Positions 27,668-38,002 of a DNA stretch of 64,000 nucleotides are shown here, in pieces. This DNA comes from Arcobacter sp. F155 (GTDB lineage Bacteria; Campylobacterota; Campylobacteria; Campylobacterales; Arcobacteraceae): assembly GCF_004116455.1 (NCBI RefSeq), contig NZ_PDJU01000002.1, forward strand, positions 62,001 to 126,000, given 5' to 3'. The position numbers and the translations under genes are program-made. The stretch's first letter is position 1; every line of letters starts with the position of its first letter. The notes under the pieces are model-generated. The model did no database searches, had not been told where the DNA came from, and was given only the letters and a program-made list of their open reading frames with translations.

Positions 27668-30487
27668 TTACTTTGGCAAAAGTTTTATGGTAAACTCTGC
27701 CCCTTTATATTCTTGATCTAAATATGAGTACTCATGATTTACGACACTTATTTCCCCACCTAAATGTTTAGTAACAATTTGATTTGTCATATAAAGACCT
27801 ATTCCCGTACCCTGTGATTGATGTTTTGTAGTAAAATATGGTTCAAAAATCTTATTAACATACTCTTTTTTTATTCCCATTGCATTATCTTTTATAGTAA
27901 TAATAAAATTCTCTTTTTTCTTAAATAAATCAATAAAAACATATCTATTAAATTCACTATCATCAAGATTACTCAAAGCATCATTTGCATTATTTAATAG
28001 ATTGATTAAAGCTTGAATAAATAGATTCTCATTGCATTCAAAAAATAAATCATCTTCAAGATTTAGTATTAAAGTTATATCTTTTGTTTTAAATGAATCC
28101 TTTACTAATGAAATTACCTTAAAAATAGCCTCTTTTAGATTGACGCTTTTTTTAATTTGAGAATCAGAAAGAAAGAAGTTTCTAAAATCATCAATTGTAG
28201 ATGAAAGATATTGGGCATATTTATTGATATTATCTAGATTTAACATTAACTCCTCATCTTCTAGTATTCCCATCTCTTTTTTTAGTTTTGTACCAGTTGC
28301 TACACTTGCAATTACAGATAAAGGTTGTCTCCATTGATGTGAGATATTACCTAACATTTCCCCTAAAGATGCAATTTTTGATTGCTGATACATCATCTCT
28401 TGATTTTTTATTTGCTCTGTTATATCAATGATATATCCAATAAAATTCACAACACAATTTTCATTATCTATTTCAGTTGCGGTATAATCAAGTACCCACT
28501 TTTCTTGACCACTTTTTGTGATTATTCGATAAGGTTCATGTTTAAAATAGTCTTTCTTCTTATTTAATGATTTTTTATATTCACTTTTTACTCTTATTAA
28601 ATCATCTTTGTGAATACAATTAAAGTAGTCAATTTCATTGTTTAAAAACTCTTTTTTTGAGTATCCTAAAAGTTTTTTAATACTTAATGAAGCATATTCA
28701 ATAGTCCATATCTCATCATTTTTCCATTTTAGTAATACTGAGTCACCCTTATCAAATAATGACAATAATACTTGTTGAGATTTAGTTAAAGAGTTAGCAA
28801 GTATATTTAACTCCTTTAACTCATTTTCCCTTCTTTTTAACTCTGTAATGTCATGACCTATTCCTAAAACTCCAATGATATTATCATCTTTATCTTTCAT
28901 GGCTTTTTTTGAAGTATGCAATAAAACCTCTCTTCCATCTGAAGCATAAGTCACTTTCTCTTCATTTTTATTAACACCTTTTGCTTTCATTGCTTTTTTA
29001 TCATTCATTCTAAAAAAATCAGCAAGTGCTTTATCTACATAGTCATAATCAGTTTTACCAACTATATTTCCCTCTTTATCCCCAAAGAACTTTTCAAACT
29101 CTGGATTACAAGCTAAATATACACCATCTTGGTCTTTTAGCCATACCATATCAGGAATTGTAAGTAAAATATTTTTAAGTAGTATCTGTTTTTGATTTAA
29201 CTGTTCTTCATATTTTTTTCTTAAAGAGATATCATTTATTGTCCATAAAATACCCTTAGACAAATCTGCTGGTCTATTTTCATCTAAAGCCTTTCCTGAC
29301 ATTCTACACCACACAGGAACATTATCTTTTCGTTTTAATTTATACTCTATATCGAAGGTTCTATCTTCTATTAAACTAGGATGAGACTTTTTATAAAACT
29401 CTTTTCTCTTTTTTTCACTTATATGAAATATTGTAGTATGAAGCCCAATAAACTCTTTTGCAGATTCATATCCCATCATCTCTGCAAATCTATGGTTTGC
29501 ATCAAGAATTTCACCCTCTTTTGAAACATAAACAATCCCAGAGTGAGAGTTATCAAATAGAAGTTTTAAATTCTTTTCTCTATTTTTTAATGTAGAAGTA
29601 TATTCATGTTTTTCGATAGCTTTTGCAGCGATATTTGCATATGTCTCTATGTACTTTAAATCATAACTATTTGGAGAAGATGGCTTTTCATTATATATTG
29701 CAAATGTACCTAAAACTTCATTGTTAGAAGAGATAATTGGTTCAGACCAACAAGAGTGAAGATTTGCTTTTTGTGTGAACTCTAAAAAACCTTGCCAGTT
29801 TTTATGTTCATCAATATTTTCAACAATAACTCTCTTTTTTGCAAAAGCTGCTGCACCACAAGAACCAACTTTTTTTCCTATTTTTGTTCCATTTACAGCA
29901 TCATTATAAAACTTTGGTAAAGAAGGAGCTGCACCTGTAAGTAGTCTAGTCTTTGACTTATCCAATAAAAGAATTGAACATTTTGAAGGGAAACATCTTT
30001 TTTCTGCAAGTAATACAATTCTTTCTAGTAACTTATCTAAAGAACTTTCTATAGCTACATACTCTAATAACTCTTTATTATCTTTATAAATAACTTCATA
30101 ATGCTTAGTTGTGGTTATATCTTCAATTAATCCCCAAACAACTTTTTTAGCATTATTTTCCTCTAAACTAAAACCACTAATTCTAATGGGAAATCTTGTT
30201 CCATCTTTTTTGATATACTCTTTTTCATTTGGTCCAAACCGCTTATACTTTGTCAAGTCTTTAAACTGCTGTTCTTCTTGTTCTTCATAACCTTTTGGAG
30301 TAATATCCCAAAAAGACAAGGATAGAAACTCACTTTTTGAATAACCTGTATAGTCTAATAAAGCTTGATTAACTTCTATAAACTTTCCTGTTTCTTGTTC
30401 AATCATTGCCATTCCAATAGGAGAAAACTCAAATAATATTTTGAACTTTTCTTCTGAACGAGCTAGTTTTAATTCAGACTCAATCAT
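27668..30487 (-). CDS. Cytoplasmic multi-PAS/GAF histidine kinase
   Basis: The 939-residue kinase has no membrane segment, so it senses inside the cell. Order of domains: PAS (about 8-128), GAF (about 140-295), PAS (about 305-425), PAS (about 432-552), PAS (about 570-690), then a kinase core with the H box ISHQWRQPL, the N box LINLLNNANDAL, and the G box GTGIGLYMTNQIV. The HQWRQPL phospho-acceptor type is common in Campylobacterota. There is no receiver domain and no response regulator in the neighbourhood, so its partner is elsewhere. Signal unknown. Confidence 0.9.
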   Translation of the reverse strand: MIESELKLARSEEKFKILFEFSPIGMAMIEQETGKFIEVNQALLDYTGYSKSEFLSLSFWDITPKGYEEQEEQQFKDLTKYKRFGPNEKEYIKKDGTRFPIRISGFSLEENNAKKVVWGLIEDITTTKHYEVIYKDNKELLEYVAIESSLDKLLERIVLLAEKRCFPSKCSILLLDKSKTRLLTGAAPSLPKFYNDAVNGTKIGKKVGSCGAAAFAKKRVIVENIDEHKNWQGFLEFTQKANLHSCWSEPIISSNNEVLGTFAIYNEKPSSPNSYDLKYIETYANIAAKAIEKHEYTSTLKNREKNLKLLFDNSHSGIVYVSKEGEILDANHRFAEMMGYESAKEFIGLHTTIFHISEKKRKEFYKKSHPSLIEDRTFDIEYKLKRKDNVPVWCRMSGKALDENRPADLSKGILWTINDISLRKKYEEQLNQKQILLKNILLTIPDMVWLKDQDGVYLACNPEFEKFFGDKEGNIVGKTDYDYVDKALADFFRMNDKKAMKAKGVNKNEEKVTYASDGREVLLHTSKKAMKDKDDNIIGVLGIGHDITELKRRENELKELNILANSLTKSQQVLLSLFDKGDSVLLKWKNDEIWTIEYASLSIKKLLGYSKKEFLNNEIDYFNCIHKDDLIRVKSEYKKSLNKKKDYFKHEPYRIITKSGQEKWVLDYTATEIDNENCVVNFIGYIIDITEQIKNQEMMYQQSKIASLGEMLGNISHQWRQPLSVIASVATGTKLKKEMGILEDEELMLNLDNINKYAQYLSSTIDDFRNFFLSDSQIKKSVNLKEAIFKVISLVKDSFKTKDITLILNLEDDLFFECNENLFIQALINLLNNANDALSNLDDSEFNRYVFIDLFKKKENFIITIKDNAMGIKKEYVNKIFEPYFTTKHQSQGTGIGLYMTNQIVTKHLGGEISVVNHEYSYLDQEYKGAEFTIKLLPK

Positions 30488-30604
30488 AATACAACCTCAC
30501 ATATTAGCAACCTTCAATTATTATAACAAATAAATTATTTCAATTACACTTTTTTAACAATTTAACTTTTATTTCTAATATTCTACCTTTCAAGTAAAAG
30601 CTTG

Positions 30605-30610
30605 TATAAT
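30605..30610 (+). promoter_or_regulatory. -10 box of the methyltransferase gene
   Basis: TATAAT lies 21 bp upstream of the ATG at 30632; no clear -35 box. Confidence 0.5.
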
Positions 30611-30631
30611 TGAAAAAACAAAAGAGTTGAT

Positions 30632-31207
30632 ATGGCAATAGAAGATAAAGAAAAATGGAATAAAAAGTATAAAAACACTCCTGAACTTTTAGCAAGTAGA
30701 CCCCAAAGTTATAAACTATCAAATATAATAATCTATACAAAGGGTTTAGATGCACTTGATGTAGCTTGTGGCTCAGGTAGAAATTCAATTTTTCTTGCAA
30801 ATAGTGGTTTTAATGTAACTTCAGTTGATATTTCAGAAGTTGCACTTGATTCTTTAAATGAAAAGAATAACCCAAAAATAAAAACACAACTTGTAGATTT
30901 AGATACACATAAATTTGATGAAAATAGCTATGATTTAATCATAATGACAAATTTCTTAGATAGGAAAGCTATTCCTAAACTAGTTAAAGCTTTAAAAAAA
31001 GAAGGTGTTTTATTTATAGAAACCTATATGTTCCACCAAGAGAACGAAAAACCACCTTCAAACCCTGATTTTTTATTAAAAGAAGGGGAACTAAAATCTT
31101 TCTTTGATGAAAAAGAAGTAGAGACTTTAGAATATGATGAGTTTTTTAATGAAAGTTTTGAACTATACAAGATGAGAAAACAAGCAATTGCAATAAGAAA
31201 AAAATAG
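30632..31207 (+). CDS. Class I SAM-dependent methyltransferase
   Basis: The 191-residue protein has the SAM-binding motif ALDVACGSGRNSIFLA (about 46-61), the acidic loop VTSVDIS, and a motif IV region YDLIIMTNFLDR. The shape is close to TehB-like small methyltransferases, which act on small molecules such as tellurite or thiols. It is a single gene between two histidine kinase genes on the opposite strand. The substrate is unknown. A shared hairpin at its stop codon separates it from the converging kinase gene. Confidence 0.85.
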   Translation: MAIEDKEKWNKKYKNTPELLASRPQSYKLSNIIIYTKGLDALDVACGSGRNSIFLANSGFNVTSVDISEVALDSLNEKNNPKIKTQLVDLDTHKFDENSYDLIIMTNFLDRKAIPKLVKALKKEGVLFIETYMFHQENEKPPSNPDFLLKEGELKSFFDEKEVETLEYDEFFNESFELYKMRKQAIAIRKK

Positions 31208-31228
31208 AGTTACTTAAAAGGTAACTCT
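31206..31228 (-). terminator. Bidirectional terminator
   Basis: AGAGTTAC pairs with GTAACTCT. On the minus strand it is followed by ATTTTTTT, giving a good terminator for the kinase gene ending at 31210; it also lies at the stop codon of the methyltransferase gene. Confidence 0.7.
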
Positions 31229-33648
31229 ATAATAAAACAAGCTCCTATGTAACTGCTATCTTTATAAGTATATGAATAGTTTTCAACATATAATTTACCA
31301 TTCATATGGTTTCTTATAATCTCTTGACTCATATAAAGACCTATTCCTGTTCCTTGAGACTGATGTTTAGTTGTAAAATATGGTTCAAATATTCGAGATA
31401 TAATCTTAGAATCAATTCCACCTGCATTATCCATAATCTTGATAATCACATTTTGTCCATCTAAATAAGAGTTAATCAAGATTAACTTTTCAGCTTCTTG
31501 CTTATCTAAGGCATCTTCTGCATTTTTTAGAATATTCATCATAACTTGAATAAACTCATTTTTTACACCATAAACTTCTAAGTTTTCTTCTATCTCATAA
31601 TTAATAGAAATATTTTTATTTTTTCTATTTATACTTGATAAATCTAAAGCATCATGGATTGTTTTATTTATATTAAATAGTTGAACCTCTTTATCAAGCT
31701 TTAAAAAACTTCTAAAATCTTCAATTGTTTGAGATAAAAATTGGGCTGAATTATTAATTGCATTTAAAGACTTGATTTCATCTGCTTCTACACTAACACC
31801 AATGTTCTTTTGCACCATTATTCCAGTTGCTGCAGTTGAGATTACAGATAGTGGTTGTCTCCATTGGTGGGCGATATTTCCTATCATTTCACCCATTGCA
31901 GCCATTTTAGATTGCTGGAACAGTGCATAGTCTTTCTCTTTTAAAAGTTTTTCCCTAAGCTTTTGTTCTGTAATATCACTAAATACACCAATATAGTTTA
32001 CTACTTCATTGTTTTCATTTCTAATTGCATTTATTGTTAGCCACTCAATGAAGTTTGTTCCATCACTTTTTTTATTGGTTATTTCACCTTCCCAGAAGCC
32101 TTTAGCTAAAATACTTTCCCACATTTTTGAGTAAAATTCATTTGTGTGGGTATTTGATTTTAATACATTTACTTTTTTATTTAAAATATCTTCTTTCTTA
32201 TATCCTGTAATCTTTTCAAAAGCTCTATTAACATCTAAAATAACAGTATCACTATTTGTAATCATAATTCCATCTCTTGTATTACTAAATACTGTATATG
32301 CTTGTTTTAGTTTATTTTCTTTTTCTTTCTTTAATGTTATATCTAAACCAATTGCAACTAAAAGTGTTTCCTCTGCATTGTTTATTGAAGAAAGAGTAAA
32401 CTCTACAATTCTCTCTTCTTTATCTTTATTTAAAACAATAAGTTCATCTTGGTATTTTCTCTCAGTGAAATTTTTTATTTTATTTTTAATTGCACTTTTA
32501 TCAGAACCTATCCAACACTTTAAGTCCCAGAATTTTTTCTTATGAATGCTCTTTACATTTTCCCCTAGAAAATCTAAAGCAATATTGTTCATCTCTAAAA
32601 TACGACCATTACTATCAATAACCGTTGCTAAGAAGTGTGAGTCTTGAAAAAGTAGTTTAAACTTCTCTTGCTCTTGTACTTGTGCTCTTTCTTGCTTTAT
32701 CTCTTCTTCTTTTTTTCTAGTATATAAATAGAAGAAAAACAGTGCAATTAAAATACTTAGTACAACAATAATTGTAGTTACAACAAAAAAGTTATATTGT
32801 CTTTTATTCCAACTTGATAAACTCTTTTCATAATCAAGTTTTACAAGTAGACTTATAGGATAGTTATTTGTTAAGATATAAGTTACGATATATTTATTAT
32901 TATCTATTACTTCTATACCTGTATATTGATTTTTTTCTATTGCTGCTTTGAGTAAATCACTCTTTTTTATTCTTTTTCCAATTTTATGATTTTCATTTGT
33001 AGACAAAAGTAAAACACCATCTAATCTTAGAATTTCAAAGATAATCTCACCAGAAGTAATATTACTAAAAAATCTATCTTTAAAATAATCAGTATTTAGA
33101 TTTATGATAACTTGATATACTTTATTATCTATTTCTATGTTTTTAGAAATTGGAATAAAAGATTGTTCATTAGGTTTTATTTTCTCTTCATTTTCATAAA
33201 CATCACTTCCTGAAACAAAATCTCTTCCTATCCAAGGCGTTGATATTTTTAAAATATTATCATCAAATATAGGTTTTGGATAAAAGTTTTGATTAGGTAG
33301 ATATAAATCTGAGTTATAGTTATTTGAACTATATATTATTCTATTATTTTCTAAAATATTTATAGATCTAATTTGAGGATAATCTTGAATTATTTCAAAG
33401 AGTTTATTCTCTATATTACTATAGTCTTTAGTTGTTTTAAAAAAGTTTTCAAGATTTAATATAGTTTGCTCCATATTAGATAAATCTTGATTTAACTCTT
33501 TTGAAAAAGATTTTGCATTTAATTTCGAGATAGTAAGATAGTTATCAACTGCTTCATCTTTTAGTATTGACAAGGAGGTCATAATACTAAAAATTATAAT
33601 AAAAAAAGCAAAAAACAATCCAACTACTAATTTTAAACTATTAGCCAT
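31210..33648 (-). CDS. Membrane PAS histidine kinase with periplasmic Cache-like sensor
   Basis: The 812-residue kinase has a membrane segment (about 7-28), a periplasmic domain of about 250 residues that looks like a double Cache sensor, a second membrane segment (about 283-307), a coiled linker, two PAS domains (about 325-445 and 450-565), and a kinase core with H box IAHQWRQPL, N box MNILKNAEDAL and G box GTGIGLYMSQEII. It lies 12 bp downstream of a periplasmic binding-protein gene on the same strand, so the two are co-transcribed and may form one sensing pathway. No response regulator is adjacent. Confidence 0.9.
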   Translation of the reverse strand: MANSLKLVVGLFFAFFIIIFSIMTSLSILKDEAVDNYLTISKLNAKSFSKELNQDLSNMEQTILNLENFFKTTKDYSNIENKLFEIIQDYPQIRSINILENNRIIYSSNNYNSDLYLPNQNFYPKPIFDDNILKISTPWIGRDFVSGSDVYENEEKIKPNEQSFIPISKNIEIDNKVYQVIINLNTDYFKDRFFSNITSGEIIFEILRLDGVLLLSTNENHKIGKRIKKSDLLKAAIEKNQYTGIEVIDNNKYIVTYILTNNYPISLLVKLDYEKSLSSWNKRQYNFFVVTTIIVVLSILIALFFFYLYTRKKEEEIKQERAQVQEQEKFKLLFQDSHFLATVIDSNGRILEMNNIALDFLGENVKSIHKKKFWDLKCWIGSDKSAIKNKIKNFTERKYQDELIVLNKDKEERIVEFTLSSINNAEETLLVAIGLDITLKKEKENKLKQAYTVFSNTRDGIMITNSDTVILDVNRAFEKITGYKKEDILNKKVNVLKSNTHTNEFYSKMWESILAKGFWEGEITNKKSDGTNFIEWLTINAIRNENNEVVNYIGVFSDITEQKLREKLLKEKDYALFQQSKMAAMGEMIGNIAHQWRQPLSVISTAATGIMVQKNIGVSVEADEIKSLNAINNSAQFLSQTIEDFRSFLKLDKEVQLFNINKTIHDALDLSSINRKNKNISINYEIEENLEVYGVKNEFIQVMMNILKNAEDALDKQEAEKLILINSYLDGQNVIIKIMDNAGGIDSKIISRIFEPYFTTKHQSQGTGIGLYMSQEIIRNHMNGKLYVENYSYTYKDSSYIGACFIIELPFK

Positions 33649-33660
33649 GCTTAAACTCTA

Positions 33661-34449
33661 TTATTTTAAATTAATAATTGGTTCTAAACCATTTTGCTTT
33701 GCTAATTTTTTTAATCTTCCATCTTTTTTAATATTCTCAATAAACTTTTCAACTTCATTATAGAATTTATCATCTCCATAAGCAGTTACCCAAGCATAAG
33801 AAGTGAGGAAATACTCTTCTTTGGGAGAAACAAGTCTTGCCCACTGAGTTTTTTCTAACATTTTTTTACCATAAGGATAATCAGTCATAAAAACATCTGC
33901 CCTACCTGATTGAACTTCATCTTCTCTTTGTTTAAAACCTTTTATTACAACAAGCTTTGCATGTTTAAGCTTTTTCTTCATAATAGGTTCATGATAAGTT
34001 CCCTTAGCAACAGCAACTACAACACCTTTTTTATCTATATCATCCCAGTTTTGTATTTTTTTATTTGATTTAGTTGTTACAGCATAAATATCACTGTTTA
34101 GATGAGGAGTTGTAAATCTAAGTTTTTCCATTCTTTTTTTAGTTTTTCCAATTCCAAACATTGCAATATCGCATTTATTAGATGTTACATCTTTGATTAA
34201 TGTAGGAAAAGAACTTTTAACTAGTTTTAACTCAACACCTAAATCTTTTGCTAATTCTTTAGATAAATCACTATCTATACCTGTTAACTCTTGTGTTCTT
34301 GGGTCAATATAAGTAATACTGTAATACTGAGGCCAAATACAAACATTTAATTGCTTTGTTTCTAAAATTCTATCTAGTCTACTGTCTTGTGCGTGTGAAT
34401 AAGTAGCTAGAAATATAAAGATTACTAAAATCTTAAGTTTTTTATACAT
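33661..34449 (-). CDS. Periplasmic amino-acid-type binding protein
   Basis: The 262-residue protein has a signal peptide (about 1-20) and one SBP_bac_3 domain, with LTGIDSDLSKELAKDLGVELKLV-like opening (quoted in pieces: GIDSDLSKEL) and FGIGKTKKRMEKLRFT. Such proteins bind amino acids or other small polar ligands. No transporter permease or ATPase gene is beside it; instead a histidine kinase gene follows after 12 bp. It may therefore present ligand to the kinase rather than feed uptake, which is inference. Confidence 0.85.
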   Translation of the reverse strand: MYKKLKILVIFIFLATYSHAQDSRLDRILETKQLNVCIWPQYYSITYIDPRTQELTGIDSDLSKELAKDLGVELKLVKSSFPTLIKDVTSNKCDIAMFGIGKTKKRMEKLRFTTPHLNSDIYAVTTKSNKKIQNWDDIDKKGVVVAVAKGTYHEPIMKKKLKHAKLVVIKGFKQREDEVQSGRADVFMTDYPYGKKMLEKTQWARLVSPKEEYFLTSYAWVTAYGDDKFYNEVEKFIENIKKDGRLKKLAKQNGLEPIINLK

Positions 34450-34565
34450 ATCGTTTCCCTAAAATAATATTATAAATTACTATCAGTCTATACTTTTTAT
34501 ATTATCATAATTTTTAATATTTATTATAAAATAAGTTAGTTTTCAATAAAGTAATATAAGTGTGA

Positions 34566-34571
34566 TATAAT
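34566..34571 (+). promoter_or_regulatory. -10 box of the 1122-residue cyclase gene
   Basis: TATAAT in a very AT-rich 159-bp divergent region, 37 bp before the ATG; AAGG precedes the ATG at about 34597. Confidence 0.45.
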
Positions 34572-34608
34572 AATATAAACTTAATAAATATTTCTGCAAG
34601 GTAAATAT

Positions 34609-37600
34609 ATGAATAAAATCTTTTTATCAATAATTATTCTACTAACAGCAATAAACTCTTTTGCAATGCAAAAGGTTACTTTACAATTAAAATGGTTTCA
34701 CCAATTTCAATTTGCTGGATACTATATTGCCAAAGAAAAGGGCTACTATAAAGATGTAGGTCTTGATGTAACTATCAAAGAAAGAGATTTAAAATATAAC
34801 AATATTAAAGAAGTAATCAATAATAAAGCCCAATATGGAATCGCTGATTCAGTACTTTTTCTTTATAAAGCTAGAAATGAACCAATAATTACAGTTGCTC
34901 CAATCTTTCAACACTCAGCAAATATACTAATTAGTAGAAAAGATAGAAAAATACAAACTATTGAAGACCTAAATAATAAGAAGATAATATTTTATCCAAA
35001 TGATGCCGATGGTTTTTCTCTTCTTGCTTTACTAAAAAAATTCAATGTAGATGCTGAATTGATAAGAAAAAGAGAAAAAGGTGACTATAAAAAAGTTATA
35101 AATAAACAAGCCGACCTGATGCCTGCATATTTGACAAATGAACCTTTTCTTTTCAAGGAAGCAGGAGTTGAAACTGACATCATAAATCCAATGAATTATG
35201 GTTTAGATATCTATGGTGATATGCTTTTTACAAATAAAAATGAAGCACTAAATCATCCTAATAGAGTAAAAAACTTTAGAGAAGCTTCTTTAAAGGGTTG
35301 GAAGTATGCTTTAGAGAATAAAGAAGAAACAATCCAACTAATTCTTGAAAAATATAATAGTAAAAAATCAATTGAGCACTTAAGATATGAAGCAAAAGCA
35401 ATAGAAAGTTTAATTTCTAAAGATTTAATTCCTTTAGGAACTATGGATAAGGGTCGAGTACAATATATCAATAATTTATATATTAAATACGGTCTTATGG
35501 ATTCAAAACTTGATGTAAATGACTTTATTTTTGAAGAGTATGTAAATAGTAAAGGAATTGATTTAACAAATGAAGAAAAACAGTATTTAGTTGATAACCC
35601 TACTATATCTGTATTAAATATGGAAGCTTTTGCTCCTTATAACTTTAATATTTCTAATCAAGCAAAAGGATACTCAATTGAGTATATGAAACTTTTAGCA
35701 AATATTCTTAATATAAAACTGGAGTTTAAGACAGTTGAATCTTGGGCTAAATCTTTGGATATGCTAAAAGAAGGAAGTCTTGATATTATTCCACACATTG
35801 CTATAAATGAAGAAAGAAAGAAGTATATTGACTATACAGATTTTACACATATAAACTTTTCAATTGCACTAGCAGTTAATAAAAGTTCTGATATTGGTAC
35901 TTTAGAAGATTTAAATGGAAAAACATTATCAATATTAGATAATACTTTTTTTGAAGAAATTATTAGAGAAAAATATCCAAAAATAAAACTCTTGACAACA
36001 AAAACAATAAAAGAAGCAATTGATGCTGTATCAAATGGAACAGCTGATGCAACAATAGAAAACCTATCAACACTAGAATACCATATAAATAACTACTGGC
36101 TAAGTAACTTAAAAACAATAAAACTAAATAAAGATAGTGGTTTAGTAGTTAATATTCCTATGTATATGGGAGTAAAAAAAGGCAATAATCATTTAAAATC
36201 AATATTAGAAAAAGCAAATGCCTTTGTAAAACCAAACGAAATAACAAAATTAAAATCTGAATGGCTTATCAAAAATCTAGGGGAACATGTAGATTTTACA
36301 AAAGATGAATACGAATATCTAATAGATAAAAAAAATATAAACTATTGTATTGACCCAAACTGGATGCCATTAGATAAAATAGAAGAGAATAAACATATTG
36401 GCTTAAGTTCTGAGTATATAAAAATATTTGAAGAAAAACTTGGAGTAAACTTCAATCTAATAAAAACAGATAGTTGGTCTAGTTCACTAGAAAGTATAAA
36501 AAATGAGAACTGTGAGCTTGTACCCTTCATATATAGAACAAAAGAGCGTGAAAAGATATTAAATATCTCTAAACCATACTTATCTTTTCCTTTAGTTGTT
36601 GCAACTAAAATGAAAGAGCCTTTCATTGGAGACTTAAAAACCTTAGGTAAAAGAAAAGTCTCATACGTAAAAGATTATGCCTATAAAGAAGTACTAAAAA
36701 ACAGCTATCCTTTAATAGAGTTTATTGAAGTATCTTCTATAAATGAAGGTTTAAATATGGTGCAAAGAAATCAAGTCTATGCACATATTGGTTTACTTCC
36801 TACTATTGGTTATCAAATACAAAAAAACTTTTCTAATAGTTTAAAAATAGCAGGAGAAGTTCAAGATGAATGGAGCCTTTCTGTAGCTACAAAAAAAGAC
36901 AATGAACTACTATCTAATATTATGAAAAAAGTTCTAACTTCAATTTCTGAAAAAAAGAAAGAAGCCTTATTTAATAAATATAGTTCAGTAACTTATGAAG
37001 AGAGTATCGATTTGAAAAAGATACTTTTTATTGTCTCTTTCTTTTTAGTAGTTATTGTGATTGTTATATATAAAAATAGACAAATTAATAAATTAAATAT
37101 CAATATGAAAAAATATATTAGAATTATTGATGAACATGTACTTACTTCATCAACTAGTGAAAAAGGAACTATAACACAAGCCTCAAAAGCATTTTGCAAG
37201 ATAAGTGGCTATGAAAAAAATGAACTAATAGGGAAAAATCACAATATTATTAGACATGAAGATATGCCAAAAGAGTTATTTAAAGAGTTATGGGAAACAA
37301 TTTCTAGTGGCAAAATATGGAAAGGTGAAATAAAAAACAAAAGAAAAGATGGAAGTTTTTATTGGGTTGAAGCAAAAATTTCTCCTATTTTTAATAATAA
37401 AATGGAAATTACTGGTTATACCTCAATTAGGCATGATATAACTGATAAAAAAAGAGTTGAAGAGTTATCAATTACTGATGAATTAACTGGTCTTTATAAT
37501 AGAAGACATTTTAACAAAGTCTTTGAAGACGAAATAAATAGAGCAAAAAGAGATGGTCATGCCTTAGCACTAATGATTTTTGATGTTGACTGCTTCAAAC

Positions 37601-37977
37601 AATACAATGATAACTATGGCCACCCTAAAGGGGACATTGTATTAAAAGAGATTGGTAAAACTATTAATAGTTTAACAAAAAGGTCTTCTGATTATGCATT
37701 TAGAATTGGTGGTGAAGAGTTTGCAATTATCTTTACTCCACACTTTAAAGAGACAGCTACTGATTTTGCAGCAATTATAAAAAAAGAGATTGAGAGTTTA
37801 CAAATAGAACATAGGTTTAACAAAGCAAGTAATTATATAACAGTTTCAATAGGTTTATACAGTGAAAATGGAAATAAACTAGAAGATGCCGAAGCTATAT
37901 ATAATCATACAGATGATGCTTTATACAAAGCAAAAGAGAGTGGTAGAAACAAGTTTGTTTTATATGAGAAGAAGTAA
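34609..37977 (+). CDS. Diguanylate cyclase with three periplasmic binding-protein domains and PAS
   Basis: The 1122-residue protein has a signal peptide (about 1-19), an NMT1/THI5-type binding domain (about 20-320, WFHQFQFAGYYIAKEKGYY), two SBP_bac_3-type domains (about 335-555 and 570-785), a membrane segment (about 808-828), a PAS domain (about 840-955, GYEKNELIGKNHNIIRH) and a GGDEF domain with GGEEF and an upstream RxxD inhibitory site (RSSD). The architecture implies that several small ligands are read in the periplasm and converted into cyclic di-GMP inside. It is divergent from the separate binding-protein/kinase pair. Ligands are unknown. Confidence 0.9.
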   Translation: MNKIFLSIIILLTAINSFAMQKVTLQLKWFHQFQFAGYYIAKEKGYYKDVGLDVTIKERDLKYNNIKEVINNKAQYGIADSVLFLYKARNEPIITVAPIFQHSANILISRKDRKIQTIEDLNNKKIIFYPNDADGFSLLALLKKFNVDAELIRKREKGDYKKVINKQADLMPAYLTNEPFLFKEAGVETDIINPMNYGLDIYGDMLFTNKNEALNHPNRVKNFREASLKGWKYALENKEETIQLILEKYNSKKSIEHLRYEAKAIESLISKDLIPLGTMDKGRVQYINNLYIKYGLMDSKLDVNDFIFEEYVNSKGIDLTNEEKQYLVDNPTISVLNMEAFAPYNFNISNQAKGYSIEYMKLLANILNIKLEFKTVESWAKSLDMLKEGSLDIIPHIAINEERKKYIDYTDFTHINFSIALAVNKSSDIGTLEDLNGKTLSILDNTFFEEIIREKYPKIKLLTTKTIKEAIDAVSNGTADATIENLSTLEYHINNYWLSNLKTIKLNKDSGLVVNIPMYMGVKKGNNHLKSILEKANAFVKPNEITKLKSEWLIKNLGEHVDFTKDEYEYLIDKKNINYCIDPNWMPLDKIEENKHIGLSSEYIKIFEEKLGVNFNLIKTDSWSSSLESIKNENCELVPFIYRTKEREKILNISKPYLSFPLVVATKMKEPFIGDLKTLGKRKVSYVKDYAYKEVLKNSYPLIEFIEVSSINEGLNMVQRNQVYAHIGLLPTIGYQIQKNFSNSLKIAGEVQDEWSLSVATKKDNELLSNIMKKVLTSISEKKKEALFNKYSSVTYEESIDLKKILFIVSFFLVVIVIVIYKNRQINKLNINMKKYIRIIDEHVLTSSTSEKGTITQASKAFCKISGYEKNELIGKNHNIIRHEDMPKELFKELWETISSGKIWKGEIKNKRKDGSFYWVEAKISPIFNNKMEITGYTSIRHDITDKKRVEELSITDELTGLYNRRHFNKVFEDEINRAKRDGHALALMIFDVDCFKQYNDNYGHPKGDIVLKEIGKTINSLTKRSSDYAFRIGGEEFAIIFTPHFKETATDFAAIIKKEIESLQIEHRFNKASNYITVSIGLYSENGNKLEDAEAIYNHTDDALYKAKESGRNKFVLYEKK

Positions 37978-38002
37978 AAGGAACTAAGTCCTTTTACTCT
38001 TT
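37973..38002. terminator. Hairpin after the 1122-residue cyclase gene
   Basis: AGTAAAAGGA pairs with TCCTTTTACT across a 6-nt loop and includes the stop codon. On the plus strand CTTTT follows. Confidence 0.55.
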
